Below the pieces are notes generated by a model, which searched no databases, was not told the origin of the DNA, and worked only from the letters and a program-made list of their open reading frames with translations. Positions 25,361 through 34,152 of a stretch of 64,000 bases of DNA are shown piece after piece. A program made the translations under genes and the position numbers. How positions within the stretch are numbered: the first letter of the stretch is position 1; the number at the start of each line of letters is the position of its first letter. The stretch is taken from the NCBI RefSeq assembly GCF_012933465.1, contig NZ_JABBND010000005.1:124001-188000 (forward strand), read 5' to 3'. The stretch is from Actinomycetospora sp. TBRC 11914. Its GTDB lineage: Bacteria; Actinomycetota; Actinomycetes; Mycobacteriales; Pseudonocardiaceae.

Positions 25361-26412
25361 CGGTAGAGCTCACGCCCGGCGCGGGCGGTGAGCTCGTCGG
25401 GGACGAGGGGGTCGGTGAGCAGCGCGGTCACCGCGCCGAGCAGCCGGTCGACCGGGACCGACGACGACGGCGGGCCGAGCCGGAGCGCGGTGACGTGGCG
25501 CTCGTCGTCGGCCCACTTGCGCTTGAACCCGACGAGGCCGGGCTGGTCGAGGTCGCTCACGCCCCAGTCGAGCGCGCCCAGGCCGCGGTCGACGGCGTGG
25601 CGGAGCCCGGCCCAGAAGAGCGCGTCGTTGGGGCGCAGCGGCAACGCCCCGGCGCGGGAGGCGCCGAACTTGTAGTAGAGGACGCCGTCCCACTCGAGGA
25701 ACAGCGCTCCCGCGACCGCCTGCCCGTCGACCTCGGCGAGCAGCACGGTCATGGTGTCGTCCGGGTCGAACTCCGCGGCCAGCTCGTCGAAGAGGTCGAC
25801 CGGCGGGGCGAGCATCCCGTAGCGCTCGCGGCGCCGCTGGACGTGCAGCGCGTGCAGGGTGTGCAGGTCGGCCGCGGAGGTCCCGCGGCGGACGTGGACG
25901 CCCCGCCGCGCCGCGACCCGGATGTTCCGCCGGGCCGTCGGGTGCAGCCGTGCGGAGAGCGTGTCGTCGTCCGCGTCGATCGTCGTGGCGTGCCAGGCCG
26001 CCCGGCCGGTGACCTCGCCGCCGGGCGGGAGGAACGGGCCGTCGGGCTCGAGGAGGCGCAGCGTCCAGGGCGCGTCGTCGGGCCGGTCGGCGAGCAGGCG
26101 GGCCAGCACCGCCGGGTCCCGCGGGAGCGGGTCGGCGCGGTCGGAGAACGGCAACGACACCCGGCGGGGCCCGCGGACGTCGTCGACGGGCACCCACGCG
26201 ACGCCCCCCTCGACGGCGCCGTCGACGGCTCCGGACGCGAGGAGCAGCCGGGCGTGCGCGGTGAAGCCGTAGGTCCGGCACACCGCACGCAGCCACGGCG
26301 GGGAGCTGAAGAGGCTGCCGCGCCCACCGGCGATCCACGCGGCCCACCGCGGGTCGTCGCGCGGGTCGACCTCGACCAGGTCCTGCCGGCTCCCCAGCGC
26401 TGCGGCGCTCAC
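25348..26412 (-). CDS. FemAB/GNAT-like acyltransferase (second copy)
   Basis: A 354-aa protein with a BcsL/FemAB-like acyltransferase layout: SLFSSPPWLRAV at the N-terminus, ARRNIRVAARRGVHVRRG, LHVQRRRERYGMLAPPVDLFDEL, then LLAEVDGQAVAGALFLEWDGVLYYKFGAS and ALDWGVSDLDQPGLVGFKRKW, the most conserved part of the GNAT_6 family found in exopolysaccharide clusters. It probably transfers an acyl or aminoacyl group to the glycan precursor. GTG 26412 shares GTGA with the upstream polymerase-fusion stop, so it belongs to the - strand arm. Confidence 0.78.
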   Translation of the reverse strand: MSAAALGSRQDLVEVDPRDDPRWAAWIAGGRGSLFSSPPWLRAVCRTYGFTAHARLLLASGAVDGAVEGGVAWVPVDDVRGPRRVSLPFSDRADPLPRDPAVLARLLADRPDDAPWTLRLLEPDGPFLPPGGEVTGRAAWHATTIDADDDTLSARLHPTARRNIRVAARRGVHVRRGTSAADLHTLHALHVQRRRERYGMLAPPVDLFDELAAEFDPDDTMTVLLAEVDGQAVAGALFLEWDGVLYYKFGASRAGALPLRPNDALFWAGLRHAVDRGLGALDWGVSDLDQPGLVGFKRKWADDERHVTALRLGPPSSSVPVDRLLGAVTALLTDPLVPDELTARAGRELYRYFC

Positions 26413-28517
26413 CGGGCCCCCTCGCCGCGGATCAGCACCGGCACCGTGCGCAGGAGGATCTCGAGGTCGACACGCCAGCCACGGTGGTTCACGTACTCGA
26501 GGTCGAGGCGCAGCATGTCGAGGGTGCCGAGCGTGCTGCGGCCCGTCACCTGCCAGAGGCCGGTGAGGCCGGGCTTGACCGTGAACCGCTGCCCGTAGGG
26601 CTCGGGGAACAGCGGCGCCTCCCACTCCAGGCACGGGCGCGGGCCGACGAGCGTCATGTCGCCGCGCAGGACGTTGAGCAGCTGCGGCAGCTCGTCGAGG
26701 CTGGTGCGGCGCAGCACCCGACCGACCCGGGTGACCCGGGGATCGTCGGGCAGCTTGGTGCTGCCGTCGACCACGGTGTCCTCGCCGCGGAGCTCGGCGG
26801 CGATGAGCGCCCGGAGCGCGGCGTCGGAGCTCCCGACGCGCATGGTGCGGAACTTGAGGAGCACGAAGGAGCGGCGGTCCAGCCCGACCCGCCGCTGCCG
26901 CCACAGCGCCGGGCCCGGGCTGCTCACCCGCACGGCGGCGGCGATGAGTAGCAGCGGGATCGCGAGGACGAGGAGCGCGACCGAGGCCGCGGCCACGTCC
27001 GTCGCGCGGCGCAGCACGGCGCCGACGCCTCCCGTCGCCGCCGCCACGCCGGCCGGGAGGGCCGGAGCGGCCTCGTCGTCGAACCTCCGGGGCACGCGGG
27101 TCGCCGCGCGGAGGGGCGCGACCCCGACGGCGAGCGCCAGCATCACGAAGAGCAGGTCGCCGGTGCCGCGCAGGGTCAGGTGCGCGTCGATGACCGAGAC
27201 GACGATCAGCGTCCACCAGCAGATCCCGAGCGCCTGCGCGACGGCGCCCCGGGCGCCCGGACCCGCGGCCGCCTCCCGCGCGGTCCGCAGCACCCCCCAG
27301 GAGAGCCAGCAGAAGCCGAGCAGCAGCGGGATACCGCCGATCCAGAGCAGGTCCAGGTAGCCCGACTCGAGGTAGATCACGTCGCGCCAGGTCTCCGGCG
27401 CGGCCAGCACCGAGTTCGGGCGGATGCCGAGCACGAAGCGGAAGTCACCGAGCACAGGCAGGTAGAAGCTGGACAGGTTGTCCCACCGCGTCAGCCAGCT
27501 GATCGGGATGCCGGACGAGCTGGTGTCCTGTAATCGGGCGCCCAGTGCCGGGATGCCGGCGACGAGCAGCACGACGGCGAGCACGAGCCAGCGGCCCAGC
27601 CGGCGGCGCAGGGCGGGGAACGCGACCAGGAGGAAGCCGGCCGCCACGATCGCCGAGAGCCAGGCCGTGATCTGGCCGGTCGCGAGGATCCCGGCCAGCA
27701 GCACCGATCCCGCGACGATCCGTTCCCGCCGGCCGAGCATGCCGCGGGCGGCGCAGCACAGCAGGATCACCCCGGCGATCACCAGCACGTCCCCGGTCGC
27801 CAGGGGGGAGCCCAGCGTCGTGGTGCCGCGTTCCTGCAGATCCGCGGGCGAGTCCTGGCTCGCCCAGAAGAGCTGGAGCAGCCCCAGGACCGGCCCGACC
27901 TGCAGGGTCTGGAGCACCGCGATCACCGCCACCACGACCGCGGGCCAGATCACGAGGCGGACGAGCCGCTCCACCTGCCGGGCCTGGCGCACGGTCACCC
28001 GCACCAGCACGTAGAGCGCGGCGAGCTTGACCATCGGCAGCGTCGCGGCCAGGTCCGTGGTGGTGGGGGTGAGCCCGCGCAGCATCATCGAGGCGACCGG
28101 CCACACCGTGGCGAGCACGACGAACGCCGCCAGCGGGCCGTCGACGGGGTGCAGGACGGGGCGGGGGACGGCACCGGTGCGGATCCAGCGCAGGAGCCAC
28201 CCGAGGCCGGCGCCCGTCAGCCCGAGCACGAGCACGGCCTCGTTGGGACGCACCAGCGGGAGGAGCGTCGACCGGTCGATCCCCGCGAGGAACGGCAGCG
28301 TCACCACGTAGAGGTAGACCGCGGCGACGGGCCGCAGCGCGGTCACGACGACGATGCCGCCGACGAGCAGTGCGATCAGTACGGCCTCGACGGTCGGGGT
28401 GGCGACGGCGGTGTCCAGCCGCGTCGCGAGCAGCGCCAGACCGGCGGCCCCGAGGCCCCCGACCAGGAGGGTCGCGACGGGCACCCCCGCGCGGGCGCGC
28501 CTGTCCAGCGTCACCAT
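26409..28517 (-). CDS. Polysaccharide polymerase-like domain fused to polyprenyl-phosphate sugar-1-P transferase
   Basis: A 702-aa fusion. The first 450 residues are a polytopic membrane domain with about ten segments and a long external loop (WLTRWDNLSSFYLP to LGIRPNSV), like O-antigen ligase/polymerase (Wzy/WaaL-type) proteins. From about residue 500 to the end is a complete bacterial sugar transferase (WcaJ/WbaP catalytic part): a membrane helix, RRVGLDRRSF, KFRTM (about 553), SLDELPQLLNVLRGDM (about 605-620), LVGPRP and VKPGLTGLWQVTGRS. The protein would thus combine starting and polymerising the lipid-linked glycan. ATG 28517 has a GGGAGG ribosome binding site and overlaps the flippase gene by 7 nt. 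Confidence 0.88.
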   Translation of the reverse strand: MVTLDRRARAGVPVATLLVGGLGAAGLALLATRLDTAVATPTVEAVLIALLVGGIVVVTALRPVAAVYLYVVTLPFLAGIDRSTLLPLVRPNEAVLVLGLTGAGLGWLLRWIRTGAVPRPVLHPVDGPLAAFVVLATVWPVASMMLRGLTPTTTDLAATLPMVKLAALYVLVRVTVRQARQVERLVRLVIWPAVVVAVIAVLQTLQVGPVLGLLQLFWASQDSPADLQERGTTTLGSPLATGDVLVIAGVILLCCAARGMLGRRERIVAGSVLLAGILATGQITAWLSAIVAAGFLLVAFPALRRRLGRWLVLAVVLLVAGIPALGARLQDTSSSGIPISWLTRWDNLSSFYLPVLGDFRFVLGIRPNSVLAAPETWRDVIYLESGYLDLLWIGGIPLLLGFCWLSWGVLRTAREAAAGPGARGAVAQALGICWWTLIVVSVIDAHLTLRGTGDLLFVMLALAVGVAPLRAATRVPRRFDDEAAPALPAGVAAATGGVGAVLRRATDVAAASVALLVLAIPLLLIAAAVRVSSPGPALWRQRRVGLDRRSFVLLKFRTMRVGSSDAALRALIAAELRGEDTVVDGSTKLPDDPRVTRVGRVLRRTSLDELPQLLNVLRGDMTLVGPRPCLEWEAPLFPEPYGQRFTVKPGLTGLWQVTGRSTLGTLDMLRLDLEYVNHRGWRVDLEILLRTVPVLIRGEGAR

Positions 28518-30121
28518 CCCGGCCTCCCGCGACCGACCAGGGCGAGCCCGCCGCGCAGCACGCCGGCGAAGGCGGCGACGACGACGAGGCCCGCCGCGGC
28601 CAGCACGGCGTACGCGCCGAGCCCGCCCGGGTCGACCGCGACGAACCCCTCGCGGGCCAGGAGGGCGACCGGCACGGCGACCGCGGTCGCGACCAGCACC
28701 GCGGTCAGCGTCCGACGGGGCAGGAGGGCCCGCGGCCGCAGCGCCCCCCGCAGCCGCGCGAACACCACCGCGGTCGCGGTGGCGTCGCGGGCCACGACGG
28801 CGAGGCAGAGCAGCGCCGGGCGGTCCGCCGGCGCGGCGAGGAGGGCGGCGAGACCGACGGCGATCCCGAGCAGCGTCCCCCAGTCGGTCGCGCGGCGGGC
28901 GCCCCGCACGTCGAGGCGGGCGAAGAGGGCCTGCCGCCCGATCTCGTAGGCACCCCCGAAGATCTGCGACACCCCGATCACCGCGGTGCACAGGGCGAGC
29001 TGCTCGACGACCAGCGGGGTCCGGAGCTCACCGGTGGCCAGCACCCCGGCGATGGGGCCCGCGAGGACGACCAGCACGACGGCCGCGGGGGCGCTGACGA
29101 ACGTGGTGTACCCGAGGGCGCGGCGCCAGCCGACGGCGAAGGCGTCGTGCTCGTCGCGGTCCACGGCCCGGGAGAGCTCGGGCAGGACCGCCGTGGTGAC
29201 CGCGCGGGCGCCGAGCGCGGTGGGGACGGCCCCGATGCTGTAGGCGAGCCAGAACACGGTGACCCCGCCGGGCGACGTGGCCGCCACCGCGAGGAGGACG
29301 AAGACGCCGAGCGCGGGCAGCGCGGCCACCCGCACCGAGCCCCGCAGCCGGCGCGCGACGACCTGCAGCTCTGGGTCACGGCGCCGGCGCGGGCGCAGCC
29401 GGGTCCCGGCGCGGGCGGCGCCGACGACCTGCAGCCCGGCGTGCACGGCGACCGCCGCCGTGCTGCCGATCCCGAGCAGCAGGACGAGCGACAGCGGGAC
29501 GGTGCCCACGTCCACGCCCGGGGCGGTGGCCCGGCCGAGGAGGAGGACGACGGCGATCAGGCCGACGTTCTCCACCGCGGGGGCGGCCGCCGCGAGGGCG
29601 AACCGGTGCCGGGCCTGCTGGGCGGCGGCGCCGAGGTAGGCCAGCGCGTACAGCGGCACCTGGGGGGCCACGCAGCAGAGCAGGAGCACGGCGAGCCAGA
29701 AGGCGCGAGTCCGTTCGGCGGAGTCCCCGATGCCCGCGGTCAGCGCCCACGCCGCGAGCGGCGACGCCACGACCACCACGACCGCCAGGAGCCCCGCGGC
29801 GGCGAGCAGCAGACCGGTCAGCCCCTCGAGGAGCCGCTGGTGGTCGCCCCCGCTCCCGGGCGCCCGGGCCCGGACCACGGCGGGGACGACGACCAGCGCC
29901 AGCACCGGCCCGGCCATCACCTCGTAGATGAGGTTCGGGACCTGGTTGGTGGACTGGAAGACGTTGGTGAAGAAGGTCGGGCCGAACACCGCCCCGACCG
30001 CCAGGATCCGCAGCAGGCCGGTGCCCCGGCTCACCACGGTCCAGCCGGCCACGGTGATCGACCCCCGCGCCGGGCCGGGCGGGGCGGCCCCGGCCTCCGG
30101 GCCGGCCGCGGCGTGGGTCAC
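28511..30121 (-). CDS. MurJ/Wzx-like lipid-linked oligosaccharide flippase
   Basis: A 536-aa MOP-superfamily transporter with about 13-14 hydrophobic segments. GLLRILAVGAVFGPTFFTNVFQSTNQVPNLIYEV at the N-terminus is characteristic of the MurJ branch, and PELSRAVDR recurs midway. In this locus the likely job is flipping the polyprenyl-linked repeat unit made by the adjacent glycosyltransferases, although a lipid II role cannot be excluded. GTG 30121 lies in the stop of the Wzz-like gene (4-nt overlap), so expression is coupled. Confidence 0.85.
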   Translation of the reverse strand: MTHAAAGPEAGAAPPGPARGSITVAGWTVVSRGTGLLRILAVGAVFGPTFFTNVFQSTNQVPNLIYEVMAGPVLALVVVPAVVRARAPGSGGDHQRLLEGLTGLLLAAAGLLAVVVVVASPLAAWALTAGIGDSAERTRAFWLAVLLLCCVAPQVPLYALAYLGAAAQQARHRFALAAAAPAVENVGLIAVVLLLGRATAPGVDVGTVPLSLVLLLGIGSTAAVAVHAGLQVVGAARAGTRLRPRRRRDPELQVVARRLRGSVRVAALPALGVFVLLAVAATSPGGVTVFWLAYSIGAVPTALGARAVTTAVLPELSRAVDRDEHDAFAVGWRRALGYTTFVSAPAAVVLVVLAGPIAGVLATGELRTPLVVEQLALCTAVIGVSQIFGGAYEIGRQALFARLDVRGARRATDWGTLLGIAVGLAALLAAPADRPALLCLAVVARDATATAVVFARLRGALRPRALLPRRTLTAVLVATAVAVPVALLAREGFVAVDPGGLGAYAVLAAAGLVVVAAFAGVLRGGLALVGRGRPGW

Positions 30122-31272
30122 GGCTGTGGGCCGCGGCGCACCCACCGCCGGGCGAGCAGCGCGACGGTGACCAGGGCGACCAGGAGCCCGCAGACGGCGC
30201 CGGTGGCGGCACCGAACCCGGGCCGCGGGCTCACCGCGCCGCCCGCGTACGGCGGGACGACGATCTGGGCCTGCGGCTGCGCGACCTGGGCCAGCATCAG
30301 CGTGTCGACCTGGGAGGCGAGGCTGCCGGCGCGGTCGGCCACCGCCGGGAGCTGCGCGAGGGCCGGGGCGCTGCCGTCGACCCGCAGCTGCTGCATCTGG
30401 GCCTGCGCCGCCGTGAGCTGCCCCTGCAGGTAGCGCATCTGGTCCGACTGCGGCTGGGACGACGCGCTGATCTGCAGGTACTGCTTGGTGACGGCGTCGG
30501 CCAGCCGGACGGCGAGGTCCTGGGACGGGTCGCGGACCTCGAACTCCAGGATCTCGCTCCCGTCGGGCACGACCACGGTGAGCTTCTGCGCGAGCCCGGG
30601 CGCGGTGAGCCCGTACTGTGCGGCCACCGGGGCCAGGACGGCGTTGCTCTGCGCGAGCATCGCCTGCGTGGTCAGGTTCCGGTCCTCGCGGAGGAAGCCG
30701 GTCGGCTGGTCCTGGCTGATGATGTAGAGCACCGAGGCCCGGCCCGCGTACTCGGTGGGCCATAGCAGCGAGGCCCCGAAGCCGACGAGCGCGCCGAGCA
30801 CGATGATGACCACTCCCACGACCGCGAGCCGGCGGATCCGGTCGGCGCCGAGCGCGGGGGGACCCGGCGGCCCACCCTCGTCGTCGCCGGGCTCGCCCGC
30901 CGGCGCCGTGGTGCCCGCTCCCCCGTTCCCGTTGCCACGGGGGTCGGTGGGGCCTCCGGGGGAGCCCCGCCGGACGGGGCCGGTCAACCCGGCCGGCTCC
31001 GTGTCGGTCCCGGTCGGGGTGGCGGTGTCGGTCCCGGTCTCGGCCGGGGTGTCGGTCGCGGTCGGGATGTCCTTCGCGGTCGGGATGTCCTTCGCGGTCG
31101 GGATGTCGGACACCGTGTCGGGCTCCTCGCTCCTGGGCGCCGGGGTGGGCCGGGGGAACGTCCCGCGCGGGGTGGGGATCAGGGCGACGGTCCGGGTCCG
31201 TTCGCGGTCCGGGTCCGAGGCGGTGTCGTGGGGGGCCGGGGTGGGCTCGGCGTCGTCCCGGTGGTCGGTCAT
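30118..31272 (-). CDS. Wzz-like chain-length determinant with repeat-rich N-terminal tail
   Basis: A 384-aa protein. Residues 1-145 are cytoplasmic, acidic and low-complexity, including tandem DIPTAK repeats. A first membrane segment (about 148-170) ends at PTEYAGRASVLYI, the classic start of a Wzz domain. A helical periplasmic-side region rich in Gln/Ala (about 230-330) follows, then a second membrane segment near the C-terminus. It should control polymer length or stabilise the export complex. It lacks a C-terminal BY-kinase. ATG 31272 has a GAGGAGGAACCG ribosome binding site, 70 nt after the aminotransferase gene. Confidence 0.82.
   Translation of the reverse strand: MTDHRDDAEPTPAPHDTASDPDRERTRTVALIPTPRGTFPRPTPAPRSEEPDTVSDIPTAKDIPTAKDIPTATDTPAETGTDTATPTGTDTEPAGLTGPVRRGSPGGPTDPRGNGNGGAGTTAPAGEPGDDEGGPPGPPALGADRIRRLAVVGVVIIVLGALVGFGASLLWPTEYAGRASVLYIISQDQPTGFLREDRNLTTQAMLAQSNAVLAPVAAQYGLTAPGLAQKLTVVVPDGSEILEFEVRDPSQDLAVRLADAVTKQYLQISASSQPQSDQMRYLQGQLTAAQAQMQQLRVDGSAPALAQLPAVADRAGSLASQVDTLMLAQVAQPQAQIVVPPYAGGAVSPRPGFGAATGAVCGLLVALVTVALLARRWVRRGPQP
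31061..31109. repeat. 18-bp tandem repeat inside the Wzz-like gene
   Basis: Two exact 18-bp units (31061-31078 and 31079-31096) and a partial third (to 31109) encode DIPTAK/DIPTAT in the protein's cytoplasmic tail. The unit is a multiple of three, so copy-number change would keep the frame. Confidence 0.85.
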
Positions 31273-31342
31273 CGGTTCCTCCTCGGAAACCGCGGGGGTT
31301 CCGGCGCGGTCGTCGCGCCGCGGGGGCAGGGCCGGCGTCGCG

Positions 31343-32500
31343 TCACGGGGCCGGGAGGGAGTGGTCGCGGAACCTCCCGACCGCGCTCGCGAGGACGTCC
31401 GCGACGCGCTCGACCTGCTCGTCGGTCGTGTGGGGCGAGCACGGCAGCGAGAGGATGCGTCGGGCGGCGGCCTCGGCGACGGGCAACGACGGTGGCGGGG
31501 TGCCGTCGGCGAAGGCCGGCTGCCGGTGGCACGGCACCGGGTAGTGGATCCCCCACCCGATCCCGGCCGCCGTCAGCACGGCGCTCACGTCCTCGCGCCG
31601 GTCGACCTCGACGACCACGAGGTGGTGGACCGGCTCCCCGCGCGGCTCGAGACCCACCAGCCGGCACCCGTCGGGGAGCAGCTCGCGGTACCGCTCGACG
31701 ACCCGCCGCCGGGCGGCGTTGTCGTCGTCCAGCCGGCGCAGGCGCACCCGCAGCACCGCGGCCTGGAGCGTGTCGAGCCGGCTGTTGCGCCCGGAGACCT
31801 GGTGGACGTGGCGGTCCCGCGGGTCGCGGCCGTGGTCCGCCAGCCGGCGCACCCGCTCGACGAGGCCGGTGTCGGTGCTGGTCACGGCCCCGCCGTCGCC
31901 GAGGGCGCCGAGGTTCTTGCCGGGGTAGAAGGAGAACGCCGCGGCATGCCCGGCGCTGCCCGCGCGATGCCCGCCCAGGCGGGCGCCGTGGGCCTGCGCG
32001 GCGTCCTCGACCAGGGCGAGGCCGTGACGCCGGGTCAGCACCTCGAGGGCGGGCACGTCGGCGACCTGCCCGAACAGGTGCACGGCCACGACGGCGGCGG
32101 TCCGCGGCCCGATCGCCGCCTCGACCGCGGCCGGGTCGACGAGCAGGTCGCCCGGCCGGACGTCGACGAACCTCGGGGTCGCCCCCGCCGCCAGGACCGC
32201 CTCGGCAGTGGCGACGAAGGTGTTCGTCGGGACGAGGACCTCGTCTCCCCGCCCGACGCCGAGAGCGCGCAGCACGAGCTCCAGTGCGTCGGTGCCGTTC
32301 GCGACCCCCGCGCAGGCCGCGGCACCGACGTACTCGGCGAACTCCCGCTCGAACCCGGCGACCTCGGGTCCGCCGATGTAGTGCCCGTGGGCGAGCACCC
32401 CGGCCCAGGCCGCGTCGAGCTCGCCGCGGATCCGGGCGTGCTCGTCCCGCAGGTCGAGGAACGGCACGCCCTGCGGGCGCCCGGTCGCGAGGGTGGTCAT
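31343..32500 (-). CDS. DegT/DnrJ/EryC1/StrS family sugar aminotransferase
   Basis: A 385-aa PLP enzyme. The cofactor lysine is Lys195 in FSFYPGKNLGALGDGGAV, with Asp166 in VEDAAQAHGA; VPTNTFVATAEAV and FVDV are further family marks. Such enzymes transaminate keto-sugar nucleotides. Its gene starts 4 nt inside the end of a Gfo/Idh-type dehydrogenase gene, the same pairing as WlbA/WlbC-type pathways to 3-amino sugars, so a C3 transamination is likely. The substrate is inferred from context. Confidence 0.9.
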   Translation of the reverse strand: MTTLATGRPQGVPFLDLRDEHARIRGELDAAWAGVLAHGHYIGGPEVAGFEREFAEYVGAAACAGVANGTDALELVLRALGVGRGDEVLVPTNTFVATAEAVLAAGATPRFVDVRPGDLLVDPAAVEAAIGPRTAAVVAVHLFGQVADVPALEVLTRRHGLALVEDAAQAHGARLGGHRAGSAGHAAAFSFYPGKNLGALGDGGAVTSTDTGLVERVRRLADHGRDPRDRHVHQVSGRNSRLDTLQAAVLRVRLRRLDDDNAARRRVVERYRELLPDGCRLVGLEPRGEPVHHLVVVEVDRREDVSAVLTAAGIGWGIHYPVPCHRQPAFADGTPPPSLPVAEAAARRILSLPCSPHTTDEQVERVADVLASAVGRFRDHSLPAP

Positions 32501-33519
32501 GAGGCGGTGCCCAGCGAACGGAACCGGCCCGCCGTCGCCGGGGCGGCGGCCTCGTCGGTCGACGCCAGCACCCGCACGACCTCCAGTCCCCGCTCACCGG
32601 GCGTAGCCGGGGCACGGCCCGTGGTCAGGCTCTCGACGAAGTGGGTGTCCTGCACCAGCAGTGGCTCGGCGTGCTGGATGTAGGGCGAGACGATGTCCCC
32701 GGTGCGGTACGAGACCGGCATGGCGTGCACGTCGTCGGACTCGAGGGCGTCCACCCCGATGTCGTAGACCCGCACCCGCTCGTTGTCGGAAAGGTCGTTG
32801 TAGACCGCCATCTTGCGTTCCCCGACGACGGTGACGCGCCGGACCTTGCACGGATCGAGCCAGCTCACGTGCACATAGGCGCTCACCTCCCGGCGGGGGA
32901 AGGTCATGCGCAGGTAGGCCACGTCGGCGTGCCGGCGCCCGATGTGCCGCCGCGCCCACACCGAGGTCTCGTCGGGCATTTCGTCGAGCAGGTAGGAGAC
33001 GATCGAGATGTCGTGCGGAGCGAGATCCCAGATGACGTTGCAGTCGTTCTGGTAGCGACCGAGGTCGAGCCGCGCGGTATCGATGTACAGAATCTTACCG
33101 AGTTCCCCCGAATCGATGATCTCCTTCAGTTTCCAGACCGCGGGGTTGTATTCGAAGGTGTGACCGACCATCAGGCAGCAATTGCGGGCGCGGGCACGCT
33201 CGACCATCGTCTCGGCGTCGGCGACGGTCGTCGCGAGCGGCTTCTCGACGAGCACCCCCTTCCCGGCGTCCAGCGCCGCGAGCGCCAGCGGGGCATGGGC
33301 GGCGGGCGGAACGGCGACGACGACGCCGTCCAGCTCGTCCAGGCACTCGTCCAGGCTGCTCACGGCGACGATCGGGCCGTGGACGCGCTGGGCCTCCGCG
33401 AGCCTGCTCTCGTCCGCGTCGACGACCGTCACCTCGACCCCGGGCAGGCCGCTCAGCACGCGGACGTGTTTGGACCCCCAGTATCCGTATCCCGCGACGC
33501 CGATTCGCAAACTGTACAC
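32497..33519 (-). CDS. Gfo/Idh/MocA-family sugar dehydrogenase
   Basis: A 340-aa NAD(P)-dependent oxidoreductase. GVAGYGYWGSKHVR gives the dinucleotide fold at the N-terminus, the family EKP is Glu92-Lys93-Pro94, and WDLAPHDISI supplies the Asp165/His169 pair. The sequence is close in style to WlbA/WbpB-type enzymes that oxidise C3 of a UDP-amino-sugar, and the coupled aminotransferase supports this. GTG 33519 follows AGGGGGTGCG. It is the first gene of the - strand polysaccharide arm, so its promoter should lie between 33520 and about 33800. Confidence 0.88.
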   Translation of the reverse strand: MYSLRIGVAGYGYWGSKHVRVLSGLPGVEVTVVDADESRLAEAQRVHGPIVAVSSLDECLDELDGVVVAVPPAAHAPLALAALDAGKGVLVEKPLATTVADAETMVERARARNCCLMVGHTFEYNPAVWKLKEIIDSGELGKILYIDTARLDLGRYQNDCNVIWDLAPHDISIVSYLLDEMPDETSVWARRHIGRRHADVAYLRMTFPRREVSAYVHVSWLDPCKVRRVTVVGERKMAVYNDLSDNERVRVYDIGVDALESDDVHAMPVSYRTGDIVSPYIQHAEPLLVQDTHFVESLTTGRAPATPGERGLEVVRVLASTDEAAAPATAGRFRSLGTAS

Positions 33520-34152
33520 CGCACCCCCTGGTTGCCCGTGCCCCCGACCAAAGTCCCCTTCAGACGAGGTGGGAAGTGAAGCACGATGGGAGTGCACTGT
33601 CACTACTTTCCCGTGAAATGGGGACCAAGGTCCCGGAGATTCGCTCGGCCAGCGCCCGAGGAAAGTCGCACAGAACCGGAGAGACTTTCCCGGGCACTCA
33701 TTGGACGTATGAAGTGTTTGCGGGTTGCTCACCGGTGGGCATCGATGAGGTACCAGGAAGATATCGATGAGTGACATTAGATCGGTATCCTGACAGTTGC
33801 GTCCGCACACCATTCGGGACCTTCGACGGGAAATGGGGGCCGGACGTCCCTGTCTCGACGAGCCGATCTCGGCGGTACCGCCCGAAGGGCTCCGCGGCGG
33901 GGACGCTCCTCCCGCGGTGGTGTCCCGGCGGGGCCCGTCGACCTCGCCGCCGACCCGGAACTCCCCGGGATCATCGTCCGCACGAGACGGTTGACCCGCT
34001 CGCAGTGATCCGTCACTCGTCCGGGCCAGGAGGACCCCGGATCACGACGGGTCGTCACCGAATCGTTGGGGGCTCGGCGCTCCCGGGCCCTGTGCCCCCT
34101 CGACCGGTTCCTCCACGATGGGGCGGTCGTCGAGGCAAGTCCGTCGGGGGGC
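33520..34152. promoter_or_regulatory. Low-GC divergent intergenic region with repeated GAAATGGGG elements
   Basis: About 630 nt without a convincing gene, the least GC-rich stretch nearby. At 33611-33634 a GTGAAATGGGG sequence runs into an inverted repeat (GGGACC-AA-GGTCCC, 33621-33634). A similar element at about 33828-33850 has GGGAAATGGGGGCC and a nearby GTCCC, and 33547-33559 holds a related GACCAAAGTCCCC. It probably holds the promoter of the - strand polysaccharide arm and perhaps one for the + strand genes. The frame at 33771-34448 looks non-coding. Confidence 0.5.
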
